Shown here: positions 1-5,652 of the stretch, in pieces
Layout: every line of letters begins with the position of its first letter
Numbering within the stretch: position 1 is the stretch's first letter
Assembly (NCBI GenBank): GCA_002011215.1
Contig: MTML01000139.1
Span: forward strand, 17,323-26,273
Direction of reading: 5' to 3'
Length of the DNA: 8,951 bases
Source: Archaeoglobus sp. JdFR-24
GTDB lineage: Archaea > Halobacteriota > Archaeoglobi > Archaeoglobales > Archaeoglobaceae
The notes under the pieces: model-generated
Seen by the model: only the letters and a program-made list of their open reading frames with translations
Database searches by the model: none
Told to the model about the DNA's origin: nothing
Program-made: the position numbers and the translations under genes

Positions 1-798
1 ATGAATAGCTAAACCTACTTCGTCGCATTTATCCCTTAGGGTCTGCAATGCGGAGAACCCAGCTGTGAGGAAGTCAATCATCACAAACTCATTCCCAAAG
101 TCCGCAACAAGGTCTGCTCTCCTCTCCATCTCATAAGTCTCAGCGGTAACATTGACGAGATAAGTTTTGATCTCCCCAGTCTCCTGCTCAACTTTATCTA
201 TAACCCTCATGACCCTCTTCAACCGATCCTCAAATCTGATGAACCTCTGACTCGTGAGGTTCTCGTCATCCTTTATTATGTCAATCCCTCCGAGTAGGGA
301 TTTGTACGCGATCTCAGCGTATTCATCCGATGAGAACCCTACCTTGGGTTTGGGAACCGTCGCGGTTAGGGGACGATCGTAGATATTAAGAAGCTCCCTC
401 ACCCCATCAATCCCAAATTGCGGTCCTCCATAATCCCGGGCGAAATCCTCAGGAACCTCAAAGTCCTCAAACCTCAGGGCTTCAATCGCCCTCATACCAA
501 AGATGTTGCCCGCTACCGAGCTTAAAAACTGAGGTATGTTGCCCTCTTCAAACAACTCCACATCGTATGCAACACTAATTCTGTTTCCTTCAATCCTAAA
601 CACCTTCGCCATTAGCTTTTTAATTCTATCCGGCAACTCCGCAAGGGTTGTCCATGTCCCAACCGAGCTTTCCGATGCAACTCTCCCAGCGGATTCCTCT
701 ATGGGCAGGCTGGACTTTACCGTAAAATGGCATATGATATCATTCTCCGTTGGCTCATAATTCAAATCAACAAAATCTGTATACCACTCAAATCCCAT
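1..798 (-). CDS. rbcL: Ribulose-bisphosphate carboxylase (RuBisCO), form III, large subunit; 3' end cut off by window edge
   Basis: I translated this frame by hand; 266 codons are visible with no stop. RuBisCO hallmarks appear in order: ESSVGTWTT at residues 43-51 (substrate-binding Glu43, Thr48, Trp49), ELFEEGN 81-87, GNIFGM 97-102 (Asn98), TVPKPKVG 147-154 (Lys150 aligns with spinach Lys175, the catalytic base), and GGIDIIKDDEN 170-180 (Lys176 is the lysine carbamylated in the family; Asp178 and Glu179 bind Mg). The fragment ends at LAIH, where His266 aligns with spinach His292, so the HRAMH, loop 6 and C-terminal active-site parts lie outside. Archaeal form III enzymes carboxylate ribulose bisphosphate derived from AMP or ribose, giving 3-phosphoglycerate. 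The gene follows aroC on the same strand but seems to have its own promoter. An in-frame ATG at 816 would add six residues; 798 is preferred because a TATA-like box lies about 26 bases upstream of it. The family call is secure; form III rests on the PKPKVG motif and archaeal setting. Confidence 0.93.
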   Translation of the reverse strand, partial: MGFEWYTDFVDLNYEPTENDIICHFTVKSSLPIEESAGRVASESSVGTWTTLAELPDRIKKLMAKVFRIEGNRISVAYDVELFEEGNIPQFLSSVAGNIFGMRAIEALRFEDFEVPEDFARDYGGPQFGIDGVRELLNIYDRPLTATVPKPKVGFSSDEYAEIAYKSLLGGIDIIKDDENLTSQRFIRFEDRLKRVMRVIDKVEQETGEIKTYLVNVTAETYEMERRADLVADFGNEFVMIDFLTAGFSALQTLRDKCDEVGLAIH

Positions 799-819
799 AA
801 AATACAATGAGCGCATAAA

Positions 820-829
820 TTAATTAAAA
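820..829 (-). promoter_or_regulatory. Probable TATA box of the RuBisCO gene
   Basis: Read on the minus strand this is TTTTAATTAA, centred about 26 bases upstream of the ATG at 798. That is the archaeal TATA-to-start distance expected if transcription begins at or next to the start codon. No Shine-Dalgarno sequence precedes the ATG, which fits a leaderless mRNA. A second AT-rich candidate, TTTAATAT at 845-852, would give a leader of about 23 bases. A minus-strand run of six T at 840-845 could also help terminate aroC transcripts. No transcript data are available to choose. Confidence 0.45.
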
Positions 830-909
830 CTTGTGGTAGAAAAAATATTAAACAAATGATATTTATGACTACAAACCCACAATATCCACAAACGCAGACC
901 AGATCCGCT

Positions 910-2010
910 TCAGAAGGATCTCGGTATGATACCTTCAATCATCATCTGATCTACAAGAGCCATAGCACACATTGCCTCGAGAACTGGAATTGCTCTCGGA
1001 ACTATGCAGGGATCATGTCTTCCTTCAATCCTTAATTCTACCTCTTCCATTCTGTCCAAATCAACAGTTCTCTGCAGCTTCGATATGGAAGGAGTTGGCT
1101 TTATGGCAACTCTCAAAACAACTGGGGTGCCCGTGGTTATACCACCGAGAACTCCACCGCAATTGTTGGTCAACAGCTTTATCTCCCCATTCCTTAAAAC
1201 GATGGGGTCATTGTTTTCGGATCCCCTCATTCTGGATACCTTAAATCCTGAACCCACCTCTACACCCCTAACCGCAGGAACGCTCATTATCGCGAATGAA
1301 AGAAGTGCTGAAAATCTGTTGAAAACTGGGTCGCCTATCCCTGCAGGGGGGTTTAAAATCACAATCTCCGCTATACCACCTAAGCTATCACCCTCTTTCC
1401 TGACATTTTCTATCAGCTCAGCTATTCTCTTCTCCGCATCCCTCTCTGGAACTCTCAACTCACTCCTCTCAGACTTCTTGAAGATTTTCAGATAATCCTC
1501 TTCGCTCTCAGCTTTTATCTCGCAACTAACCCCGCCAATCTCAACAGAGTATCCTATAACCTTGATACCATACTTCCCAAGGATTTTCTTAGCCACCGCT
1601 CCTCCCGCAACTCTACCAACAGTCTCTCTCGCTGAACTTCTTCCACCACCTCTCCAGTCTCTGTGCTTGTATTTTATCCAGTAGGTTAAATCCGCATGTC
1701 CGGGTCGGGGTTTAGATCTGATGTTTTCGTAATGCTCACTTTTAACATCTCTGTTGTAAACAATCATGGAAATCGGTGCCCCAGTTGTTTTTCCTTCAAA
1801 TATCCCGGAAAGCAATTCAACTTCATCCTTCTCCATCCTCTTTGATGCGAACCTTCCTCCGGGCTTTCTTCTATCAAGCTCTTTCTGGATGTCCTTTTCG
1901 CTCAGCTCAAGGTTAGACGGACAGCCATCCACCACACATCCAACAGCCTTTCCGTGGCTCTCACCCCATGTCGAAATTCTGAAGACATTTCCAAAGACAT
2001 TACCGCTCAT
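910..2010 (-). CDS. aroC: Chorismate synthase
   Basis: Chorismate synthase converts 5-enolpyruvylshikimate 3-phosphate to chorismate with reduced FMN, the last common step to Phe, Tyr and Trp. The 366-residue product is of normal length for the family. Signature motifs are all present: GESHG 16-20 (His19), FEGKTTGAPI 71-80, RPGHAD 102-107 (second catalytic His105), GGGRSSARET 121-130, DSLGG 208-212, NNCGGVLGGITTG 282-294 and GRHDPCIVPRA 330-340. The ATG at 2010 is chosen because the conserved family N terminus starts there (MSGNVFGNVFRI). An in-frame GTG at 2019 has better spacing from the GGAGG at 2028-2032, and an ATG at 2043 would swallow that ribosome site, so the true start is 2010 or 2019. 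It lies 88 bases downstream of aroA on the same strand. Confidence 0.97.
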   Translation of the reverse strand: MSGNVFGNVFRISTWGESHGKAVGCVVDGCPSNLELSEKDIQKELDRRKPGGRFASKRMEKDEVELLSGIFEGKTTGAPISMIVYNRDVKSEHYENIRSKPRPGHADLTYWIKYKHRDWRGGGRSSARETVGRVAGGAVAKKILGKYGIKVIGYSVEIGGVSCEIKAESEEDYLKIFKKSERSELRVPERDAEKRIAELIENVRKEGDSLGGIAEIVILNPPAGIGDPVFNRFSALLSFAIMSVPAVRGVEVGSGFKVSRMRGSENNDPIVLRNGEIKLLTNNCGGVLGGITTGTPVVLRVAIKPTPSISKLQRTVDLDRMEEVELRIEGRHDPCIVPRAIPVLEAMCAMALVDQMMIEGIIPRSF

Positions 2011-2021
2011 TTCAACCACAT

Positions 2022-2032
2022 ACCTCTCCTCC
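2022..2032 (-). promoter_or_regulatory. Ribosome binding site of aroC
   Basis: The minus strand reads GGAGGAGAGGT here, a strong purine-rich match to the archaeal 16S 3' end. It lies 11 bases before the ATG at 2010 (from GAGAGGT) and eight bases before an in-frame GTG at 2019 (from GGAGG). It argues against the longer start at 2043. A possible TATA element (AAAATTTAAG on the minus strand, about 2049-2058) could give aroC a supplementary promoter inside the aroA-aroC gap. Confidence 0.6.
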
Positions 2033-2098
2033 CTGCACTTCAACTTTTCTTAAATTTTCCCACCGGTTGAGAGCTTCACCCTATCGCAATCCATCTTC

Positions 2099-3373
2099 TC
2101 ACTTTCTCGCAACCTTTCTCTCTACAACCGCTCCCAGCCTTCCCATAACATCGAAGTAGTCGGGATAGGACACACTCACGACATTCGCATTTTTTACTTC
2201 AACTTCTCCAACCAGTCCGAGAATGGAGAATGCGAGTGCCATTCTGTGATCACCAAAGGAGTCTACAGTTCCTTTAAAGCTAAAATCACTACCCTTTCCA
2301 TCTATTACAATTCTCAACCCGTCACCATTTTCAACTCTACAATCAACCCCCAATGACCTGAGATTATCAACAATACCTCTAACCCTGTCAATTTCCTTAA
2401 TCCTAAGGTGCTCCACCCCAGATATCACAGTCCTTCCCTTGGCGTAAGCTGAGAGGGTCGCAAGAACCGGAACCAGATCTGGGAATGACTCCGCACATAT
2501 ATTCGTTCCCTCAAGATCGGACTTCTCAGCGGTGATAATCATAGAACTTCTGTCCCACTTCACCTCTCCTCCCATTCTCCTGCAGATGTCCACAATCACC
2601 TTATCGCCTTGTGCGGAAGGAATTGCGTTTCTTATCACAACCTTGCCCCCAACCAACCCCATAGCTATGAGATAGCCTATGGATGAGAAATCAGATGGGA
2701 TTGTTATCTCTCTCAATCTGTACCTCTGTCCACCCTGTATGTAGTATCTTCCCTCCTCAACATCAACCTTTATCCCGGACCTCCTGAGCACATCAAGAGT
2801 TATATCCAGATACGGACGAGACTTAACACTCACAACATTGATTTCAGAATCGTAATCGGAGAGAGGTAGAGAGTGGAGCAAACTCGTAATATACTGGGAA
2901 CTCTCTGCAGAGATGTCTATTCTCCCACCCTTTATTATTCCCCTGACCTTCAGAGGTGCCTTAAAGTCGTATCCTTCTACATGTCCGCCAACACTCCTCA
3001 AAGCCATAGCAAGCCCCCGATTGGGTCTACTTCTTAAGGACTCATCTCCATCGAGAGTGCACAAGTAGGGTGACAAACTGCATATACCCAGCAACATCCT
3101 GAGAGTTGTTCCAGAGTTCCCAAGAAAGGTATATCCCGTGCAACGAACCTCCTCTATCCCTCTAAAATAGAACTCGTCATTCTCTCTTCGGAAGTATGCT
3201 CCCAAGAACGAACATGCGTTAAGTGAGGAGACAGTATCTAGCGATAACAACGGATTGATGACCCTTGCTGATGGAGAAAGCGTTGCAGAGAAAAAAGCCC
3301 TGTGAGTGTAGCTCTTTGACGGTGGAGGTAGAACCTCACCATCTACGCTACCTCCTGAAATCCTGACATCCAT
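2099..3373 (-). CDS. aroA: 3-phosphoshikimate 1-carboxyvinyltransferase (EPSP synthase)
   Basis: EPSP synthase transfers the enolpyruvyl group of PEP to shikimate 3-phosphate in the cytoplasm. The 424-residue length is typical. Landmarks by alignment to the E. coli enzyme from memory: PPSKSYTHRA 17-26 (Lys20, Ser21, Arg25), LGNSGTTLR 84-92, DGDESLRSRP 108-117, SSQY 158-161, PDL at 298-300 (catalytic Asp299), RIKEIDR 324-330 (Glu327), GDHRMA 374-379 and YPDYF 403-407. The position that is Lys411 in E. coli (KTFPDYF) is valine here (VSYPDYF, Val401). The start at 3373 gives the expected short lead into the PPSKS motif, and a TATA-like box lies about 27 bases upstream. It is the first gene of a probable aroA-aroC operon, so substrate and product enzymes are made together. 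Confidence 0.97.
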   Translation of the reverse strand: MDVRISGGSVDGEVLPPPSKSYTHRAFFSATLSPSARVINPLLSLDTVSSLNACSFLGAYFRRENDEFYFRGIEEVRCTGYTFLGNSGTTLRMLLGICSLSPYLCTLDGDESLRSRPNRGLAMALRSVGGHVEGYDFKAPLKVRGIIKGGRIDISAESSQYITSLLHSLPLSDYDSEINVVSVKSRPYLDITLDVLRRSGIKVDVEEGRYYIQGGQRYRLREITIPSDFSSIGYLIAMGLVGGKVVIRNAIPSAQGDKVIVDICRRMGGEVKWDRSSMIITAEKSDLEGTNICAESFPDLVPVLATLSAYAKGRTVISGVEHLRIKEIDRVRGIVDNLRSLGVDCRVENGDGLRIVIDGKGSDFSFKGTVDSFGDHRMALAFSILGLVGEVEVKNANVVSVSYPDYFDVMGRLGAVVERKVARK

Positions 3374-3394
3374 AAATGTGAATTGGTTGAAGAG

Positions 3395-3405
3395 CTAATA
3401 ATTTT
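3395..3405 (-). promoter_or_regulatory. Probable TATA box of aroA
   Basis: The minus strand reads AAAATTATTAG, centred about 27 bases upstream of the aroA ATG at 3373. No Shine-Dalgarno-like sequence occurs between box and start, so a leaderless or nearly leaderless aroA-aroC mRNA is inferred. Confidence 0.5.
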
Positions 3406-3605
3406 TCTGATGTGGCTTTTCCTTATGTGGTTTCAGCAATCGAATCCCAGAATAGGATGTGACAAAATTCATCTGCTAAATGTTACTTTTCAGAATTTTC
3501 TCCCCACTCCGAATACCTCTTACCCGCTCCTACTCAAACACAAATCCATTAAAACAATCACACCATATCCGAACATAACCTTATTTTATTCCCGCACTGA
3601 ATGCA

Positions 3606-3647
3606 GGTAGCGATGAACCTTTTATTAATTCGGAACTCATCGTTACC
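3606..3647 (+). other. Stem-loop with an 11-pair stem, possible structured RNA or terminator
   Basis: GGTAGCGATGA (3606-3616) pairs with TCATCGTTACC (3637-3647) over 11 positions, enclosing a 20-base AT-rich loop. Ten pairs are Watson-Crick and one is G-U in plus-strand RNA; the same position is an A-C mismatch in minus-strand RNA, so the plus-strand transcript folds better. A short T run (3650-3654) follows. It could be a small RNA hairpin, an mRNA leader structure or a terminator-like element. Confidence 0.4.
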
Positions 3648-3741
3648 ACATTTTTCACAAACTATCAGCATAATCGTTGTTAAGTCGAGGAGTTATTATG
3701 GTTTTCGATTTCCATCTCATGAGTCACAAAAAAATAAGAGG

Positions 3742-3759
3742 TTTACTATAAAAAGTAAA
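3742..3759 (+). promoter_or_regulatory. TATA-like element inside an inverted repeat
   Basis: TTTACT (3742-3747) and AGTAAA (3754-3759) are perfect inverted arms around ATAAAA. The sequence ACTATAAAAAG is a strong archaeal TATA candidate on the plus strand and predicts transcription from about 3775, upstream of the membrane protein gene. A symmetrical sequence over a TATA box could be a repressor site, or may be chance in AT-rich DNA. Confidence 0.35.
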
Positions 3760-3812
3760 TTTTTCGAACCAATTGCTCTCCAAGGAAACTCTACCTGATG
3801 AATCCATTTTTC

Positions 3813-3826
3813 AAAAAAGTTATATG
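3813..3826 (+). promoter_or_regulatory. Probable proximal TATA box of the small membrane protein gene
   Basis: AAAAAAGTTATATG is centred about 28-30 bases upstream of the ATG at 3850, giving a start of transcription at or just before the start codon. A GGATG at 3841-3845 is only four bases from the ATG and is a poor ribosome site. This proximal box and the one at 3742-3759 may both serve the gene. Confidence 0.4.
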
Positions 3827-3849
3827 CCAGAATTTCTAAAGGATGTATC

Positions 3850-4158
3850 ATGGGTGGAGACACAGGCATTACGATTATTGGTGTTATTGTAGGATTTCTT
3901 TTTGGGCTTAGCGGTATAGCGACCCTTTTCAACCTGATGAGCGATGTCATAACTGAAGCAAGTGTACAGCTATCCCAGCTGAGTGCGGTATCAACCTTAG
4001 TACTGCTCGTAATAGCACTGATTCTCATAGTAAAAGTTAGAATAATCTCGGCACTGGTTGTTGGAGCTATTATTGGTGCAGTACTAAACCTTATATTGAA
4101 GCTGAACGGAATAGACATTGTGAATCAGGTTTTTCATACAGTGGTAAGTAACCTCTGA
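3850..4158 (+). CDS. Small hydrophobic membrane protein of unknown function
   Basis: I do not recognise this 102-residue protein. It is very hydrophobic. A first membrane segment spans about residues 7-28 (ITIIGVIVGFLFGLSGIATLF). A polar stretch rich in Ser, Gln and Thr follows at 31-47. Two further closely packed segments lie at about 48-61 and 65-84, split by KVR (62-64). The C-terminal tail (about 85-102) is mildly amphipathic. There are no cysteines, histidine pairs or charged clusters to suggest catalysis. A distant likeness of the C-terminal half to BofA-type membrane proteins was considered but not supported. Codon use and protein-like composition favour a real gene over the longer overlapping frame on the other strand (3717-4118). 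It reads in the same direction as coaD, 71 bases downstream, though coaD seems to have its own promoter. Confidence 0.7.
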   Translation: MGGDTGITIIGVIVGFLFGLSGIATLFNLMSDVITEASVQLSQLSAVSTLVLLVIALILIVKVRIISALVVGAIIGAVLNLILKLNGIDIVNQVFHTVVSNL

Positions 4159-4198
4159 GCTTGACAATTTTGAGGACTTCAGCAAAAAACAATTAAGC

Positions 4199-4206
4199 TT
4201 TTATAA
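4199..4206 (+). promoter_or_regulatory. Probable TATA box of the phosphopantetheine adenylyltransferase gene
   Basis: TTTTATAA is centred 27 bases upstream of the ATG at 4230, predicting transcription starting at the start codon. Only a weak GAGTGG lies just before the ATG, so a leaderless mRNA is likely. Confidence 0.55.
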
Positions 4207-4229
4207 CCTCAACAAAATCCCTGAGTGGA

Positions 4230-4676
4230 ATGAAGGTAGCTTTGGGAGGTACTTTCGAGCCCCTTCACGAAGGCCATAAGAAGCTGATTGATGTCGCCAT
4301 CAGGCTTGGCGGGAGAGAGGTTATGATTGGAGTTACTTGCGACGAGATGGCAAGGATGAGGATCAGAAGTGTTCTACCGTATGAGATAAGAGCGGAGAAC
4401 ATTAGAAAATATGTCGAATCAAAATACGGCTTTACACCCTCTGTTGTTAGAATAGACAATCCCTATGGAAGAACACTGGATATAGACTTTGATTATCTTG
4501 TTGTATCTCCCGAAACATGCAAAATGGCTGAACTAATAAATAAAAAGAGAAAAGAGTTAGGAAAAAAGGAGATAAAAATAGTAAAAGTTGACTTCTTGCT
4601 TGCAGAGGATGGGAAACCTATATCCTCGACAAGAATAAAAAAAGGAGAGATAGACAGGTACGGAAACCTAATTTAA
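4230..4676 (+). CDS. coaD: Phosphopantetheine adenylyltransferase, archaeal type
   Basis: This enzyme joins ATP and 4'-phosphopantetheine to make dephospho-CoA and diphosphate, the penultimate step of CoA synthesis. The 148-residue protein is a nucleotidyltransferase-fold domain. GGTFEPLHEGH (6-16) carries the HxGH ATP-binding motif (His13, His16), and ISSTRI (131-136) is the second ATP-site motif; VSPET lies at 92-96. The form resembles the archaeal and eukaryotic PPAT group rather than the bacterial CoaD, whose N terminus reads more like YPGTFDPxTxGH, so the symbol is used for function only. The ATG at 4230 places the first motif six residues in, as usual. It converges with the DsrE-like gene across 29 bases. 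The adjacent fatty acid oxidation genes also depend on CoA, but there is no operon link. Confidence 0.92.
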   Translation: MKVALGGTFEPLHEGHKKLIDVAIRLGGREVMIGVTCDEMARMRIRSVLPYEIRAENIRKYVESKYGFTPSVVRIDNPYGRTLDIDFDYLVVSPETCKMAELINKKRKELGKKEIKIVKVDFLLAEDGKPISSTRIKKGEIDRYGNLI

Positions 4677-4705
4677 TACCTCTGCATGCTCAACCTTTAC
4701 ACACC

Positions 4706-5044
4706 TCAAGGCTTCACATACGCAAACCCCTCTTTCTGTAGCCTTATTAGCATCACTATTCCTGCGGGGATTACCTCACACAGATCGGATACATTCTCCG
4801 GGTTTATCTCAACAAGATTTCTAAGGGCATTTTCACAAACGAAAAAGCTTACACCCTTCTCTCTGAGGTCTCTTATCTCACTCTCGTATTTAGCCAGATT
4901 TTGCCTCGTAAAAAGCTTTACCGCATACCCGTTAGCAACCACAGATACCTCCGCACTCTCAGCCTTAAGCAGATTTTTTATGTTGCCGAGCATGAGCTCG
5001 AAGATCGGTGTGGAGTCCATGTCAATGTGAAAAACCACCTTCAT
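4706..5044 (-). CDS. DsrE/DsrF-like small protein
   Basis: The 112-residue protein matches the single-domain DsrE-like group (COG1416 type, by memory). It starts with a beta strand KVVFHIDMD (2-10), has VSVVANGYAVKLF (33-45), a cysteine after the third strand (GVSFFVCENALRNL, Cys70), and the characteristic end VIPAGIVMLIRLQKEGFAYVKP region (91-112). The fold is known from sulfur-carrier and sulfurtransferase proteins, where a cysteine can hold persulfide; Cys70 is the candidate, but activity here is unproven. It is a lone DsrE-like gene, not a DsrEFH set. An ATG at 5104 would add 20 residues but would place the TATA-like box inside the coding region and leave only 17 bases to the divergent gene, so 5044 is preferred. 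A perfect palindrome lies just before the start. Confidence 0.85.
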   Translation of the reverse strand: MKVVFHIDMDSTPIFELMLGNIKNLLKAESAEVSVVANGYAVKLFTRQNLAKYESEIRDLREKGVSFFVCENALRNLVEINPENVSDLCEVIPAGIVMLIRLQKEGFAYVKP

Positions 5045-5045
5045 C

Positions 5046-5057
5046 GAACATATGTTC
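5046..5057. promoter_or_regulatory. Perfect 12-base palindrome, candidate operator
   Basis: GAACATATGTTC is its own reverse complement. It begins two bases upstream of the DsrE-like gene's ATG and lies between that start and the predicted TATA box at about 5067-5075. If transcription begins at the ATG, the palindrome covers about -2 to -13, where a bound dimeric regulator would block initiation. Confidence 0.4.
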
Positions 5058-5065
5058 ACCAACTC

Positions 5066-5076
5066 ATATTTAAAAT
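5066..5076 (-). promoter_or_regulatory. Probable TATA box of the DsrE-like gene
   Basis: The minus strand reads ATTTTAAATAT here, with TTTAAATA centred about 27 bases upstream of the ATG at 5044. This spacing supports the shorter protein start and a leaderless mRNA. A GGTGA lies about 11 bases from the ATG and could be a weak ribosome site if transcription begins earlier. Confidence 0.5.
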
Positions 5077-5090
5077 TTCTCAGAGAAAAC

Positions 5091-5098
5091 AATTTAAC
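5091..5098 (+). promoter_or_regulatory. Probable TATA box of the triphosphatase-radical SAM unit
   Basis: AATTTAAC is centred about 27 bases upstream of the ATG at 5122. It is about 24 bases from the oppositely oriented box of the DsrE-like gene, so the two promoters sit close together and may influence each other. Confidence 0.4.
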
Positions 5099-5121
5099 CA
5101 GCATTCGAGAGAGAAGAATTG

Positions 5122-5652
5122 ATGAGAATCGTTGTTGGTTCGAAAAATCCAGTAAAAATCGAGGGAGTCAGGCTTGCCTTCGAACAGTACTTCAGCGATG
5201 TGGAGGTAGTGGGCATAGAAGTAGATTCGGGAGTGGGTGATCAGCCTTTCAACAATGATTCAATAAAGGGTGCAATCAACAGAGCTATCAACGCGTATTC
5301 AGATGAATTCGATTTTTCAGTAGGTGTTGAAGCTGGTTTATTCTCATTCAAGAAAACCATAACCGGATTTGTCGATTTTCAGGTTTGCTCAATCTATAAT
5401 GGTGAAATTGCTACCATAGGGTTCGGACCGGGTTTCGAGTATCCTCCGTTGGTCGTGGAGGAGGTGCTCAGAGGGAAGGAGGTTGGGGATGTCATGGATG
5501 AGCTTTCCGGGATAAGAAACCTCGGGGAGAAGGTTGGTGCAATCCACTACCTAACAAAAGGAAAGATCTCAAGAGCGGAGCTAACAAAAATTTCGGTGAT
5601 AATGGCACTAATTCCTTGGGTTAACCAAAAATTCTACTTTAACATGTTATGA
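5122..5652 (+). CDS. yjjX: Inosine/xanthosine triphosphatase, YjjX/NTPase family
   Basis: The family hydrolyses non-canonical nucleoside triphosphates such as ITP and XTP, keeping them out of nucleic acids. The 176-residue protein matches throughout. IVVGSKNPVK (3-12) is the N-terminal nucleotide-site motif. SGVGDQPFNNDS (36-47) corresponds to the family VxDQP motif, GVEAGL (68-73) holds the acidic residue Glu70, GFGPGFEYP spans 100-108, and VGAIHYLTKGKISRAEL (138-154) matches the conserved GAIxxLTxGxxxRxEL block. The ATG at 5122 is chosen over an adjacent upstream TTG at 5119 because the family starts directly with the strand MRIVVGS. Its TGA overlaps the ATG of the next gene (ATGA at 5649-5652), so the two are probably translated together. 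Divergent from the DsrE-like gene. Confidence 0.92.
   Translation: MRIVVGSKNPVKIEGVRLAFEQYFSDVEVVGIEVDSGVGDQPFNNDSIKGAINRAINAYSDEFDFSVGVEAGLFSFKKTITGFVDFQVCSIYNGEIATIGFGPGFEYPPLVVEEVLRGKEVGDVMDELSGIRNLGEKVGAIHYLTKGKISRAELTKISVIMALIPWVNQKFYFNML

Larger units (their letters stand above)
3374..3849. other. Long AT-rich intergenic region between divergent genes
   Basis: These 476 bases separate divergent aroA (minus) and the small membrane protein gene (plus). I see no convincing gene. Two plus-strand open frames (3383-3610 and 3601-3798) lack homology, a ribosome site and protein-like composition. The region holds the aroA TATA box near its left end, a stem-loop at 3606-3647, an inverted repeat around a TATA-like element at 3742-3759, and a second TATA-like element at 3813-3826. 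A 13-codon frame at 3798-3839 ends ten bases before the next gene's ATG and might be a leader peptide, but nothing else supports it. No tRNA could be folded. Confidence 0.6.

Noticed and set aside
799..816. RuBisCO start at the upstream in-frame ATG (816)
   Set aside because: The best-spaced TATA-like box (820-829) would be only a few bases from it; the 798 start fits the spacing seen for neighbouring genes. Not fully excluded.
3438..3448. tRNA T-loop-like sequence AATCGAATCCC
   Set aside because: The flanks do not form a T stem and no acceptor, D or anticodon arms could be built.
3383..3610. 75-codon plus-strand frame opposite the aroA promoter
   Set aside because: It would cover the aroA TATA box, and the predicted peptide has no recognisable pattern.
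3590..3645. C/D box guide RNA (CTGA and GCGATGA, also CTGATGA near 3796)
   Set aside because: The C box is imperfect and no correctly spaced second pair of boxes was found.
3606..3650. H/ACA guide RNA, because ACA follows the stem
   Set aside because: An upper stem, a guide pocket and a kink-turn are missing; only a simple stem with a 20-base loop is present.
3601..3798. 65-codon plus-strand frame in the intergenic region
   Set aside because: It has no ribosome site, no family likeness and a composition like translated non-coding AT-rich DNA; it also runs through the stem-loop and the TATA-like element.
3717..4118. 133-codon minus-strand frame longer than the plus-strand gene it overlaps
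   Set aside because: The plus-strand product has clear membrane segments and a promoter, while this product is an irregular Ser/Thr/Ile/Pro-rich mirror of it and ends in intergenic DNA.
3850..4158. BofA-like membrane protein assignment
   Set aside because: Only a vague hydrophobic likeness in the C-terminal half; the conserved Gly/Asn pattern of that family is not evident.
5045..5104. Longer DsrE-like protein starting at 5104
   Set aside because: The extra 20 residues are not part of the domain, would include the TATA-like box and palindrome, and leave no room for the divergent promoter.
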